Assembly: GCA_009760885.1 (NCBI GenBank)
Contig: CM019721.1
Coordinates: 23,143,990 to 23,207,989, forward strand
Reading direction: 5' to 3'
From: Achatina immaculata
Lineage: Eukaryota > Mollusca > Gastropoda > Stylommatophora > Achatinidae
DNA: 64,000 nt
This document shows positions 33,825 to 45,216 of the stretch, piece after piece; the stretch's first letter is position 1; the number at the start of each line of letters is the position of its first letter. The translations under genes were made by a program, and so were the position numbers. The notes beneath the pieces are model-generated. The model did not search any database. It saw only the letters and a program-made list of their open reading frames with translations, and was not told the origin of the DNA.

Positions 33825-34378
33825 TCATCCAACAGTCAACACAGGATCATCCAACAACAAACACAGGATTATCAGACAACCAACACAAGATTATCCAACC
33901 ACTAACACAGGATCATCCAACAACAAACACAGGATTATCAGACAACCAACACAAGATTATCCAACCACTAACACAGGATCATCCAACAACCAACACAGGA
34001 TTATCCAACAACCAACACAAGATTATCCAATCACCCACACAGGATCATCCAACAACCAACACAGGATTATCCAACAACCAACACAAGATTATCCAATCAC
34101 CCACACAGGATCATTCAACAACCAACACAGGATTATCCAACTACCACCACAAGATTATCCAACAACTAACAACCAGAACAGGATTATCAAACAACCAACA
34201 CAAGATTACCCAACAACCAGCATAGGATTATCAAACAACCAACACAGGATCATCCAACAACCAACACATGATTACCCAACTACCAACACAAGATTATCCA
34301 ACAACCAACACAAGATTATCCAACAAGCAACAACCAGCACAGGATTATCAAACAACCAACGCAAGATTATCCAGCATC
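33825..34378. repeat. 22-bp minisatellite, about 25 copies
   Basis: The unit is CAACACAGGATTATCCAACA plus AC. A 66-bp three-unit variant order keeps one frame open (peptides with TQDYPTTNTGSSNN). I reject it as a gene because it begins outside any splice or promoter context and has no domain. Confidence 0.95.
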
Positions 34379-34379
34379 C

Positions 34380-35900
34380 AGCACCGACAATCGTATACGA
34401 AATAACATGAATCATCTCAAGCAGTATTCTTTCTGCAATCTCCTTAAACTGGCATAGCTGCTTCATTGATTGATTGATTCATTCATTCATTCATTCAGCG
34501 CTAATAGACGCTGACAGTCATGGTTCTCCTTTCATGCACGGTCCCATGCCTGTAGAGAGCCAGGTTAAGCCGGAAGTAAATTACCATCGGGGCACCAAGA
34601 AATTTCTATAAGCGGGACGTTACAGTATTTTCTTGGACAGACATCTGGGGCCCCCTTAACAACCAGGGCCTTGAGGGGGGGGGGGCTCCTATCCTGTTAT
34701 GGTAGTCTTTGGTGCGTCTAAATTCACGAAAAAAACTTTTTGTCTATTTTCAGGAGCCTTCGCTTGTCTGTGAGCTACCGTCAGATAAGATTCGAACGGT
34801 CGACATGGACACACTATCCGGGCACTCTGCTGGCTAGACAAGTCCAGGTGTAAATGAAATTCACAATCTGAAAATAGGTGAGTGTTTAACCAGGTCCGTC
34901 GAGAAGGCCCTAAGTGAGGGGGGGGGGGGTGGGGAATCCAGCCGATGCATCGCTTCAGGGCCTAGAGGATTTTCCCTGTTTTAAGGATGGGTTGGGAGTG
35001 GTTGGCGGCCCAAAGTGGATGAAAACAGATGAGGAAAAAAGGGGGTGGGGGTAATGTGTTTGCTTATATTTCTTCTTTCTGTCTCTCTACTGGTGAGCCC
35101 CATTTTCCCCCTTCTTTTTTCTTATTACAGACAAAATCCAAGACATTAACTTTCCGTATAAGGGGCCCGATATTGAGTTGATCCCAGGGCCCGACCTGAC
35201 TCTCCATGGCTCTGGCCCTTCTAGAGTGTACAGAGGCGGGCATGTCTTTGTCTGGCATGGAGTTTGCCCATGCTCTTGTAACAGCTTGAGGGAATTTCCT
35301 ATAAGAAGCGCCTGAAATGCACAAATTTCAAATTATTTGACGTGGGCGTGTCCTAGCGACAGACAACTCGTCCCGTTGCTAGGAGACGCTCTTACTTTCG
35401 GACATGAACGCGATGAGACTGACTGCGTGCCATCGGTTATGTATGACGGCGGGTCAAACCTGCTGTAGAGAAGGTATTCGGCGAATGTTCAACATATTCG
35501 AATTTGTTTTGTGTTAGTTAAAGATGAATACAGTTAAACAGACAAGTTATATTCATCTTCTGCAAGTATCGTGTAAGTTGTCAGCTCGGTTATCATTTAG
35601 CAGCGAAAATGTTGGCTGCGTTACAAGACCAGTAATATTGTGAAGGTCAAAGCAACATTTGGCACGGGAGTGCGGTGATAAACAGTTACTGTCCTGTAGC
35701 AGGGTAGATAACTGACATAAATGATGAAGTGATTGTGGAGCCAGGAGAGCAGAGAGCTACATTGTGAGCGGTCGTTCGTCTGTGGTTCAATGTTTTTATT
35801 GTCAGATGTCAGCCATCATAATACGGTATAATCGTGAGTTGTTAGATTAAGCCACGGATGTGACACTTATATTTATTGTCCATAGTAGTAACTCCCAGCC
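34380..35900. other. No gene recognised
   Basis: Contains a TGAT/TCAT microsatellite at 34467-34497 and G runs near 34675 and 34918. The minus-strand open frame at 35064-35324 has no domain I recognise. Several GGGCCC-rich words (34650, 35165, 35190) suggest old repeats that I cannot name. Confidence 0.35.
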
Positions 35901-35904
35901 AATG

Positions 35905-36768
35905 GGGCTTTATCTACGTTTACAAGTCTCTGAGGTTTTATCTACGTTTACAAGCCTCGGAGGTTTTATCTACGTTTACAGGTCTCTGAGGTTTTATCTA
36001 CGTTTACAGGTCTCTGAGGTTTTATCTACGTTTACAAGCCTCAGAGGTTTTATCTACGTTTACAAGCCTCAGCGGTTTTATGTACACTTACAAGCCGCAG
36101 CGGTTTTATGTACACTTACAAGCCTCAGCGGGTTTATGTATACTTACAAGCCTCAGCGGTTTTATGTATACTTACAAGCCGCAGCGGTTTTATGTATACT
36201 TACAAGCCTCAGCGGTTTTATGTATACTTACAAGCCTCAGCGGTTTTATGTATACTTACAAGCCTCAGCGGTTTTATGTATACTTACAAGCCTCAGCGGT
36301 TTTATGTATACTTACAAGCCGCAGCGGTTTTATGTATACTTACAAGCCGCAGCGGTTTTATGTATACTTACGAGCCGCAGCGGTTTTCTACACTTACAAG
36401 CCTCAGCGGTTTTTATCTACACTTACAAGCCTCAGCGGTTTTATGTATACTTACAAGCCTCAGCGATTTTATGTATACTTACAAGCCTCAGCGATTTTAT
36501 GTATACTTACAAGCCTCAGCGATTTTATGTATACTTACAAGCCTCAGCGGTTTTATGTATACTTACAAGCCTCAGCGGTTTTATGTATACTTACAAGCCT
36601 CAGCGGTTTTATGTATACTTACAAGCCTCAGCAGTTTTATGTATACTTACAAGCCTCAGCGATTTTCTACACTTACAAGCCTCAGCGGTTTTTATCTACA
36701 CTTACAAGCCTCAGCGGTTTTATGTATACTTACAAGCCTCAGCGATTTTGTATGCACCTACAAACTGT
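35905..36768. repeat. 28-bp minisatellite, about 31 copies
   Basis: The unit is ACAAGCCTCAGCGGTTTTAT plus GTATACTT, with early copies reading ATCTACGTTT and two 26/27-bp variants near 36385 and 36670 in the same order. Since 28 is not a multiple of three, all three plus frames interleave the same peptides, which shows the long frames are artefacts. Confidence 0.95.
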
Positions 36769-36789
36769 GATGGCTTTGTCTAAACATAA

Positions 36790-37835
36790 GCATCACAGCA
36801 GCTTTATCTCCATTTATAGCTTACATCAGCTTTATCTCCATATATATATCACAACAGCTTTATCTCCATTTATAGCTTACAACAGCTTTATCTCCATTTA
36901 TAACGCTCAACGACCTTATCTCCATTTATAACTCACAGCAGTTTTATCTGCATTTATAACACATAGTGACCATATCTATACTTATAAATCATGGCAGTTC
37001 TTCTTACACTAATTATCCATAATGGGCCTATCTACATTTAGTATCTTTTTTTCCACTTTATGTACATTATAAGCCATATCGACTTATAATCGATAAGGGA
37101 TGGCCAAACGTGCTTACTGTAAAAGAGACATGTGATAAACTTCAGACTCTTTTAGACATGAACAATACCACATACACGTTGTTATTGCCACATGCACATT
37201 TTACATAAACTAACAGTTAGAAAACCTGAATATTTTTAATTCATCGTAAAGTTAAAAGAACCCCCCCCCCCCCCCAAAAAAAAAAAAAGCTCAGCCACAT
37301 TTTCCCGCGGGACGCGTATATTATATATTGAAGAGCCGCATGTGGATCGCAAGCCGCGGTTTGGCCACCCTTGAGCTGGAACTACAAACCTTTGTTGTTC
37401 TGTTCACACTCTTCAGCCATTGTAGCTATCTACACTACTAAGTCACCGTGACATATGTACATTTGTAAGCCATGGTGGCCTTATCTACACTTAACACAAC
37501 GTCACGTGATTTGTTTACACCTACGAGAGAATGCTGAAAAATTATCGGCCCCGCCGGCCCGACCAAGGAGGGAATGACCTAGAGCCGTGAAACGTGAATG
37601 TTGTTCCACGTATTCACTCCACGGTACATCGTTTCTCAGATTTCTTTAACTCTTCCGTTAAAAAAATACCGCTCTTTTGCAGCTGTGACCTCCGGAACAT
37701 TCGAAAATGTCCTCCCCTTTCAAACATTTTTTTTTTAATTGGTAAACCGATCTGGTAAGTAGAGTTGATGTTCTGTGCACTCACTCACCAAATTCTTTCA
37801 AACAGTCAACGTCTCGTCAGTGGGTGCATTGATCT
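36790..37835. other. Degenerate repeats and unassigned DNA
   Basis: 36790-37000 holds about six loose copies of a 40-bp unit containing AGCTTTATCTCCATTTATA. A C17-A13-like homopolymer pair lies at 37261-37288. The remainder shows nothing recognisable. Confidence 0.5.
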
Positions 37836-37837
37836 CC

Positions 37838-38285
37838 AAGAAGAGAACACCTTTACTCAGCTTCCATTGGCCTACAAGAAGAGAACACCTTTACACAGCT
37901 TCCAAAGACATGCAAGAAGAGAACACCTTTACACAGCTTCCATTGACCTACAAGAAGAGAACACCTTTACTCAGCTTCCATTGACCTACAAGAAGAGAAC
38001 ACCTTTACACAGCTTCCAAAGACACGCAAGAAGAGAACACCTTTACACGGCTTCCGTTGACCTGCAAGAAGAGAACACCTTTATTCAGCTTCCATTGACC
38101 TGCAAGAAGAGAACACCTTTACTCAGCTTCCATTGACCTACAAGAAGAGAACACCTTTACACAGCTTCCAAAGACATACAAGAAGAGAACACCTTTACAC
38201 GGCTTCCATTGACCTGCAAGAAGAGAACACCTTTACTCAGCTTCCATTGATCTGCAAGGAGAAGACACCTTTCTCCAGCTTTCAT
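37838..38285. repeat. 38-bp minisatellite, about 12 copies
   Basis: The unit is AAGAAGAGAACACCTTTACA plus CAGCTTCCATTGACCTAC. A CCAAAGACA variant recurs every third to fourth unit. Confidence 0.95.
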
Positions 38286-38494
38286 TGACCTTTTCCTTTC
38301 AGTTTATCCTTGAACCAGCACAGCTAGTTAGTGTAGTATTCTGTGTTAAACTGGCCATGCTCAAGACAGCCAGTCATCAGAATACTTCCTTATCCCAAAA
38401 TACAGTGACCGAGATCTCTCCCGCTGACTTGTGGGTCTTGACTTTCTTCGGCCCTGGAGAACCCGGATGTCACCAGTGCAAGGACTGTTCTTTG

Positions 38495-39220
38495 GCTGTA
38501 GGATCAGAGTTTGGCCGTAGGATTATAGTTTGGCCGTAGGATCAGAGTTTGGCCGTAGGATCATAGTTTAGCCGTACTATCATACTTTGGTCGTAGGATC
38601 ATAGTTTAGCCGTAGGATCATAGTTTAGCCGTAGGATCATAGTTTGGTCATAGGATCATAGTTTGGCTGTAGGATCATAGTTTAGCCGTAGGATCATAGT
38701 TTGATCGTAGGATCACAGTTTAGCCGTAGGATCATAGTTTGGTCGTAAGATCATAATTTGGCCGCAGGATCATAGTTTAGCCGTAGGATCAGAGTTTGGC
38801 CATAGGATCAGAGTTTTGCCGTAGGATCAGAGTTTGGCAGTAGGATCAGAGTTTGGACATAGGATCATAGTTTAGCTGTAGGATCATAGTTTGGACGTAG
38901 GATCATAGTTTAGCTGTAGGATCAGAGTTTGGACGTAGGATCATAATTTAGCTGTAGGATCAGAGTTTGGCCATAGGATCAGAGTTTGGGCGTAGGATCA
39001 GAGTTTGGACGTAGGATCATAGTTTAGCCATAGGATCAGAGTTTGGCCGTAGGGCAAGAGTTTGGCCATAAGATCATAGTTTGGCAGAAGGATTAAAGTT
39101 TACCGTAGGATCATAGTTTGGCCTTAGGATCATAGTTTGGCAGGAGGATTAAAGTTTACCGTAGGATCATAGCTTGGCAGCATAATCATAGTTTGGCCGT
39201 GGGATCAGAGTTTAGCTGTA
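38495..39220. repeat. 19-bp minisatellite, about 38 copies
   Basis: The unit is GTAGGATCATAGTTTGGCC with ATAGTTTAG and AGAGTTTGG variants clustered in blocks. Confidence 0.95.
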
Positions 39221-39229
39221 TGATCTTAG

Positions 39230-39975
39230 TGATGCAACTAAATGTGAAAATTACTTAAAACAAATGTAAGAACAAGTTTATTAATTAACGAGCACACAGT
39301 TGTATCCTTTCGGTGTGCATTTTAATCATACAAAAACATACGGGGCAAAGATATATGGAAAGAAGATAAATTATAAATTCATTTGAATGATTTACAACAA
39401 ATAAGAATGGAAAGAAAAGAAAAAGAAAGTAAGGACTTGGCTGTGACTTGTAATAAACTGTGTCAGCTCAGCGAGTGCGTGTAGCGGAGTTTTGTGAAGT
39501 TTTAAATGAAGACTTGAGATGTGTGACAGGGCTGTAGTGAAGAGGGGGTGGGGAAAGCGGAAATGAGAGAGAGAGAAACTGAGAAAAGGGTGGGTAGAAT
39601 AGATGAATGTGATTGGGTAAAGGGTTTATAATCTACTACAGTGAATAGGTTCTGAAATATGTTCCTAGTGAGGGTCGAATAGAGAGAATGTCATTGCGGA
39701 GAAAAGGAATGTTAAGTATAGCTTAATTTCGAGTTCAGATCGTATGGTTCCAGCGTCCTATATTACTGTATGTAGCGGTGCCCTAGCGCCAAGCGGTTTC
39801 TGTCATCAGAGTGACATTGTTTAATAGCTGTTACTATAAAAACAGACTTGCCCCTATGACTGAGTCCGTTAAAATGATTAGAGACTGGCTTAGAAGCATG
39901 CTGGGAGATGTCATAAAGATATTTCTGCATGCGGTCACCTAATCTAAGACCAGTCTCTCCAATATAAGTTATCCT
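39230..39975 (-). mobile_element. Penelope-like element: GIY-YIG endonuclease and 3' UTR
   Basis: Read on the minus strand from about 39975: RKKYRITYIGETGLRLGDRM, KYLYDISQHASKPVSNHFNG, FIVTAIKQCHSDDRNRLALG and YRTLEPYDL. This is the same endonuclease as at 8235-8775 but in one frame, uninterrupted over the YIG, Arg and HFN positions up to a stop near 39767. The C-terminal metal-binding Glu (LALENR in the other copy) is Gly here (LALGHR), so this nuclease should be inactive. The 3' UTR follows with a CACCGAAAGG remnant at about 39300-39335. It is truncated at its 5' side by the RTE-like element. Confidence 0.8.
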
Positions 39976-39984
39976 ATACTTTTT

Positions 39985-40918
39985 GCGCGACAGGGATGTG
40001 TACTGTCTCCAGACATTTTTTCTCAGTACAGCGAGAATTTTCTAAGAACGATCATCACAGAACCAGGCATAAAAATTGGAGGATACAATATTAACAACCT
40101 TCGGTATGCTGACTACACAGTACTGATAGCTGAGAACCAACAAGACCTGCAAAATCTCTTGGATAAAGTCGCCAAAGAAAATGAACAGAAAGGCCTTACT
40201 TTGAACATCAAAAAGACAGAGACTATGGTTATATCTAAGAAAGTGAATACACCAAAATGCGGTATAAAATTAAATGTAACTATTCTAAAGCAGATGCAGA
40301 AATTCAAATACCTTGGAGCAGTAATAACTTCAGATGGGAAATGCAGAACAGAAATTAAAACAGAATAGGCCAAGCAAAGACTGCATTTCAGAGAATGAGA
40401 AACATATTAGCTAACACATCTTTATCACTGAATGTTAGAAAACGAGTCCTAAAATGCTATATTGAACCTATCTTGTTATATGGAAGTGAATCATGGACAA
40501 TAGGCAGGTCTGCACAAAAATCATTGGAAGCAGCAGAAATGTGGTTTATTAGAAGAATGTTGCGAATTCCCTGGACAGCAAAAATAACTAATGAAGAATG
40601 TATGACAAGAGCTGGAGAGACAAAAAAAAAAAATCTTGTCAAAAAAATAAGAGAGAGACAATGTACACTCATAGGACATGCAATGAGAAGAAGGGGCATT
40701 GAAAATATTATAACAACAGGAAAAATAGAGGGAAGAAGAGCCAGGGGAAGACTGAGAGAAATGATACTGGACAGTCTGACAGGATGGTGTGAGAGGAGAT
40801 CACCAACTGAACTGATGGCAGGCATGAAGGATCGTGTACTCTGGAGAAGCATAATAGCCAACGCCAGTCGGCACAGCACCTACAGATGCCGATGATGATG
40901 ATGATGATGATGATGATT
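39985..40918 (+). mobile_element. RTE-like reverse transcriptase, dead copy with GAT tail
   Basis: Starts at RQGCVLSPDIFSQYSENFLR (RT palm) and continues GIKIGGYNINNLRYADYTVL, EQKGLTLNIKKTETMVIS, FKYLGAVITSDGKC, then after a frameshift near 40363 QAKTAFQRMRNILANTSLSL, YIEPILLYGSESWTIGRSAQ, ERQCTLIGHAMRRRGIENII, GKIEGRRARGRLREMILDSL and a stop at 40893. The active-site YADD is YADY (40105-40116), so the second catalytic Asp is lost. The C-terminal half, 166 codons, is intact. A GAT microsatellite at 40891-40916 is its 3' tail. The 5' part of the RT and the endonuclease are missing. Confidence 0.9.
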
Positions 40919-40984
40919 TTTGTACACAATGCCATATATTACGTTGTGGGATTCGCATGGAGTGGAAACAGTTTTGGGGGAAAA

Positions 40985-41035
40985 GTAATCGATTTCGTTT
41001 CCCAGACTGGGGGGGGGGGGGGGGGGAGGGGGGGT
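40985..41035. repeat. Poly-G tract
   Basis: A near-continuous G run (41011-41033), able to form G-quadruplexes and prone to length error in sequencing. Confidence 0.8.
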
Positions 41036-41309
41036 TAGGTGACACAACGAGGGCGGTTACATTTTCTAGGTCCGACAACACAGGACCCAGCTTAAAGTGG
41101 CTGTAAACGGGGATGTCCATCAGATTTGTAGACTAACACGGCGAGATAAAAAAAAGAGAAGATGTCGCGAGTGTACGGCTCTCTCTGAAGCAGTTGCAGA
41201 TGGATAAAGGCCATTCTTTTAGGAAAAATTTGTCGGAACTAGAAAATGTTTAGCATTCTTCCGCGGATTACTTCCCCTGTTTTGGCTTTGACATAATGAA
41301 CAATCTTAC

Positions 41310-41565
41310 ATCTTACTTCCTTCCCATGCTGTTAAACGTCATATAGGGCTCGCATGGTAGTTCGCCAAATATTCCCGCTTTAGACGAGTTTCCAGCCTCA
41401 TCAAGGGACTTTGTGCCTAATAAATTGGCCTCTCTTAACAATGTCCTCTTTAAAGTTTCAGGTGGTCTGCATCTTTTTTTCTTCGGCCTCTTGTTTTTCA
41501 CTTAATATCTTTTTTTTGGATTCTCTGACTGTTTCTTCTCATCACGTGAATGATATATATCCAAA
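41310..41565 (-). repeat. Dispersed repeat with CTTGATGAGGC box, copy 2
   Basis: Matches 21180-21430 in the same orientation and 54003-54160 in reverse. The minus strand has CCCTTGATGAGGCTGGAAAC at about 41374-41393. Confidence 0.6.
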
Positions 41566-41654
41566 GTACAATATGCAGCATAAAATTTAGAAAATGTGAA
41601 AAACTTTCTAATAAGGCACACATTTCTTGCGTTTTACACCAAAATATTTTACCC

Positions 41655-41718
41655 CGGTTATATATATATATTTTTTTTTTCTAGCTACTATAACTAGGAT
41701 CTGTTTCTTGTTACACTG

Positions 41719-41753
<35 letters not shown>

Positions 41754-41755
41754 TA
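41655..41755. repeat. AT microsatellites
   Basis: TA/AT repeats at 41655-41672 and 41721-41752, the latter about 14 units. Monomers related to the 27-bp array at 43.8-44.4 kb (CTAGCTACTATAACTAGGATCTGTTTCTTG in two pieces) lie between them. Confidence 0.9.
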
Positions 41756-41811
41756 AAGCCACCCATAGAATCCTTATTATAGTTACCAGAATGTGTTTTC
41801 AATTACTTCTT

Positions 41812-42590
41812 CTTCGTTCGCTTCTACCACCAAGACCGCCCCCGTGGTCCTACTGAATTTATTCCTGTGGTTCTCGATAGATCCCGTGGTCCCCCTGTGT
41901 TTCCCGAAAGGACCACACGAGATCCCTGAGAGGACCACAAGAGGTTCAGAGTATCGCAGGGCTTGAGCCTGTATTCTTGGTGGGTCTCAGAAGCAGGATT
42001 GCGTGACGCCGTGGTTTTCGTTGCACCAGTTTAATCTAGAGTTGGACTTTCTCACCTGAAAACCTCGACGTGTTTTGGGATACCCGTGTATCGCCGCCGG
42101 GTGAGAGGTGGTTGCCCATCCAGTCCAGCGTTGACTTTCTCACCGGAAAACCTCAGCGTGGTTAAGATACGTATACATCCCCGCCGGGTGAGAGGTGGTT
42201 GCCTATCTAAACTGCACTGGTCCAGTGTCTCCGAGTTCAGCATTTTGTGGTCTTGGCCGCTACCCTTCCTAGTTGTGACCAGGGTGGAGCTTTTGTCCAG
42301 AAGGACGAATCCTCGCAGCTAGTATGTTTCACCCCTGGTTTAAGCCGGTTTAGGCATATTTCACCAGCGTGGGTGTATATCAGAGGTGGCCGGCCTCTAG
42401 AGCAGAGGTGCCGTGGTATGAGTAGCTCTCGCCGCGAGACTACTGGACATACCGATTAAGCTTCACTTTATCCTTTCCATTACCTTTTCACATCGGCGCC
42501 GCACGGTAACCCTAACTGCTTTTTCGCATTTTCTTCATTGGCCGAGAGGAGTTTAACTCCACGCGCGGCATCCGAAGAATCTCGCCATCA
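41812..42590 (-). repeat. Dispersed repeat, about 0.8 kb, copy 2
   Basis: Inverted relative to 21960-22815. The left end, TTCTTCTTCGTTCGCTTC, is the complement of the other copy's right end. Both copies share the same internal order, with clear sequence divergence, so this is an interspersed element and not a recent segmental duplication. Confidence 0.7.
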
Positions 42591-42659
42591 GTGGTTTTCA
42601 ATTACAATTCCTTTTGTTATCTGTTGTGAGTTAACAGTAACTTAAAACTGTTTTTAATT

Positions 42660-43440
42660 ACTCTTACTAGGATTTCTCTCTTACCCACACCTTAGATTTC
42701 TCTCTTACCTACACTTTAGATTTCTCTCTTACCCACACTTTAGATTTCTCTCTTACCCACACCTTAGATTTCTCTCTTACCAACACTTTAGACTTCTCTC
42801 TTACCCACATCTTAGATTTCTCTCTTACCCACACTTTAGGTTTCTCACTTACCCATACTTTAGATTTATCTCTTACGCACACCTTAGATTTCTCTCTTAC
42901 TCACACCTTAGATACCTCTCTTAACCACACTTTAGATTTTCTCTCTTACCCACACTTTAGATTTCTCTCTTACCCACATTTTAGATTTATCTCTTACTCA
43001 CACCTTAGATTTCTCTCTTACCCACACTTTAGATTTCTTTCTTACCCACACCTTAGATTTCTCTCTTACCCACATTTTAGATTTATCTCTTACTCACACT
43101 TTAGATTTCTCTCTTATCCACATTTTAGATTTCTCTCTTACCCACATCTTAAATTTCTCTCGTACCCACACTTTAGATTTCTCTCTTACCCACACTTTAG
43201 ATTTCTCTTTTACCCACACTTGAAATTTCTCTCTTTCCCACAGTTGAGATTTCTCTCTTACCCACACTTTAGATTTCTCTCTTACCCACACTTTAGATTT
43301 CTCTCTTACCTACACTTTAGATTTCTCTCTTACCCACACTTTAGATTTCTCTCTTACCCACACTTTAGATTTCTCTCTTGCCCACACCTTAGATTTCTCT
43401 CTTACCACACTTTAGGTTTCTCTCTTACCCACACTTTATA
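42660..43440. repeat. 25-bp minisatellite, about 31 copies
   Basis: The unit is TAGATTTCTCTCTTACCCAC plus ACTTT. Sequence is strongly strand-asymmetric (pyrimidine-rich plus strand). Confidence 0.95.
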
Positions 43441-43635
43441 CTGCCTGATATTTACCATTACTACTTACTTCTAGTTACAATTACTATTATTTGCATTTTG
43501 TTACACTTACTTGAATCTGTTTCTACTTACAATTACTGAGGCTTTTAAAATTTTGGTTATAGTTGCCGCCATCTGTATTTAATTATAGCTATTGTTATCT
43601 ATATATGTCTACATATATAATCTATATGTTATTGT

Positions 43636-43755
43636 GCTCAGAGACAAGGGATACACATGGAAGGAAGTAGAGAATAATTGCAAGAAAAGGGATGACGTTA
43701 TCCATGGTCTTTGCTCTCAAAGGAGTGAAAGGCGATGATGATGACGATAATTTGT
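43636..43755 (+). mobile_element. RTE-like 3' end with GAT tail
   Basis: CTCAGAGACAAGGGATACAC and TGCTCTCAAAGGAGTGAAAGG align with 27090-27210, encoding the LRDKG..WKE..N and LCSQ segments with an internal deletion. A short GATGAT tail follows. Confidence 0.75.
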
Positions 43756-43794
43756 TATCAGTTGGAATAACTAGAATCTGTTGTTTTTTTTTTC

Positions 43795-44400
43795 TTTTTG
43801 CAATAATTTTTTTAATTACAAAAACTATGGTCTGTTTTTATTTCCAACAACTAGGATGTGTTTTTAGTTTTAATAATTGGATCTGATTTTAGTTACAGTA
43901 ACTAGGATCTAACATTTACTTAGAGTAATTATGATCTTTTTTTTTAGTTACAATAAGTGTGATATATTTCTTGTTACAATAATTTAGGATCTGTTTCCAC
44001 TTATGATAACTAGGATCTGTTTCTTGTTATAATAATCTATGATTTGTTTCTTGTTATCTTAACTAGGATCTATTTCTTGTTACAATAGCAAAGATCTGTT
44101 TCTTGTGACATTAATCTATGATCTGTTTCTTGTTATAGTAACTAGGGTCTGTTTCTATTTACAATAACAATGATCTGTTTCTAGCTACTATAACTAGGAT
44201 CTGTTTCTTGTTACAATAATCTATGATCTATTTCTTGTTACATTAACTAGAATCTGCTTCTTGTTACAATGACTAGAATCTGTTTCTTGTTATAATAACA
44301 AGGGTCTGTTTCTGTTTACAATAATTAGGATCTGTTTCTATTTACAATAACTAGGATCTGTTTCAAGCTACAATAACTAGGATCTGTTTTTAGTTATAGT
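43795..44400. repeat. 27-bp minisatellite in an intron, about 20 copies
   Basis: The unit is AACTAGGATCTGTTTCTTGT plus TACAATA, diverged at its left. It ends about 70 bp before the splice acceptor of the acetyltransferase exon, so it lies in the last intron. Confidence 0.9.
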
Positions 44401-44439
44401 GAAAGTACTCAAATGGAGCCATGATGCTGAAACAATAAA

Positions 44440-44470
44440 AGTTTTTCTCTGTATTTTTTTTTGTTGGCAG
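44440..44470 (+). promoter_or_regulatory. 3' splice acceptor
   Basis: GTTTTTCTCTG, a run of T, then TTGTTGGCAG: a textbook polypyrimidine tract and AG. The conserved reading starts right after it. Confidence 0.8.
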
Positions 44471-45216
44471 GGTTGAACTTGGAGCCAGGTGTTAGAAACA
44501 GGTTGCTGTACACCTCTACAGTGGGCAACCATATCCCCAGAAGATACTCTGTACATGACCCAGCCTCAAAAAAGGTTAAACTTCTATCAAACCTTTGGAA
44601 TATGATATATAAAACTAAGTTGGAACCAACAATTTGGACTGTTGACCGAGACGCTATGCATCTACCTATGACCACCACCTTGCCAGATGGCACCGAGGTG
44701 GTCATCGATGTCATGACAGATTCACAAATGACTGACATGTATGAGCTCATATCTTCTGCTGCCATGACAGGTGATGGTTTCGGTGTGAATGAGTTCCCAA
44801 CAGAAAAACATTTCCGCATGGAAATAAAGGACGGCCATCATTTTGCTGTATGTAATAAGGACCACGGGAAAATGATTGCTGCATTCTCGTTAATCAACAG
44901 CAAATACTACCGTGGAACAGACTTAGCTTTTGGTGATCCTATCATAGTTGTGAATAGATCGGAGCGTGGTAAAGGTATAGGAGACTTCATCATGCGGCAC
45001 ATCGTTCTCTTTTCTAAAAGACTTGGATATCTGGGCATTTACATTGACACTTTCACCAACAATGTGCCCATGACAAAAATTATTGAGCATACACCTGGGT
45101 TCCAGTTTGTAGCCCACTTACCTGTGGGCGGGAAACTACCTGATGGGAGCATAATAGGCACCAATGTTTACTTCAAAGATTTAAGAAACTCGGACGAAGA
45201 AGGAGAGTCTCAGTGA
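44471..45216 (+). CDS. GNAT-family N-acetyltransferase, terminal exon
   Basis: This is the only convincing host coding exon. A pyrimidine tract ending TTGTTGGCAG gives an acceptor at 44469-44470, so the exon starts at 44471 with two bases completing a split codon. The frame then runs 247 codons from NLEPGVRNR to GEESQ-like SDEEGESQ and TGA at 45214-45216. The middle holds a GNAT fold: EVVIDVMTDSQMTDMYELI, HFAVCNKDHGKMIAAFSLIN (strands before the cofactor site), then GDPIIVVNRSERGKGIGDFI. RGKGIG (44965-44982) is the R/Q-x-x-G-x-G/A acetyl-CoA pyrophosphate loop. Downstream GFQFVAHLPVGGKLPDGS resembles the C-terminal part of Mpr1-like and related small-molecule GNATs. The substrate is unknown. 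The N-terminal 60 or so residues are outside the fold and upstream exons are not seen here, so the start codon lies further 5'. Expected to be cytosolic or organellar; I cannot tell which. No lesions are present and codons look normal. Confidence 0.85.

Noticed and set aside
33697..34410. 237-codon plus-strand frame with TQDYPTTNTGSSNN repeats
   Set aside because: Produced by the 22-bp array; the non-repeat N-terminal part has no recognisable similarity.
35860..36931. Three overlapping open frames of 220-307 codons
   Set aside because: A 28-bp repeat makes all three frames cycle through the same peptides; not coding.
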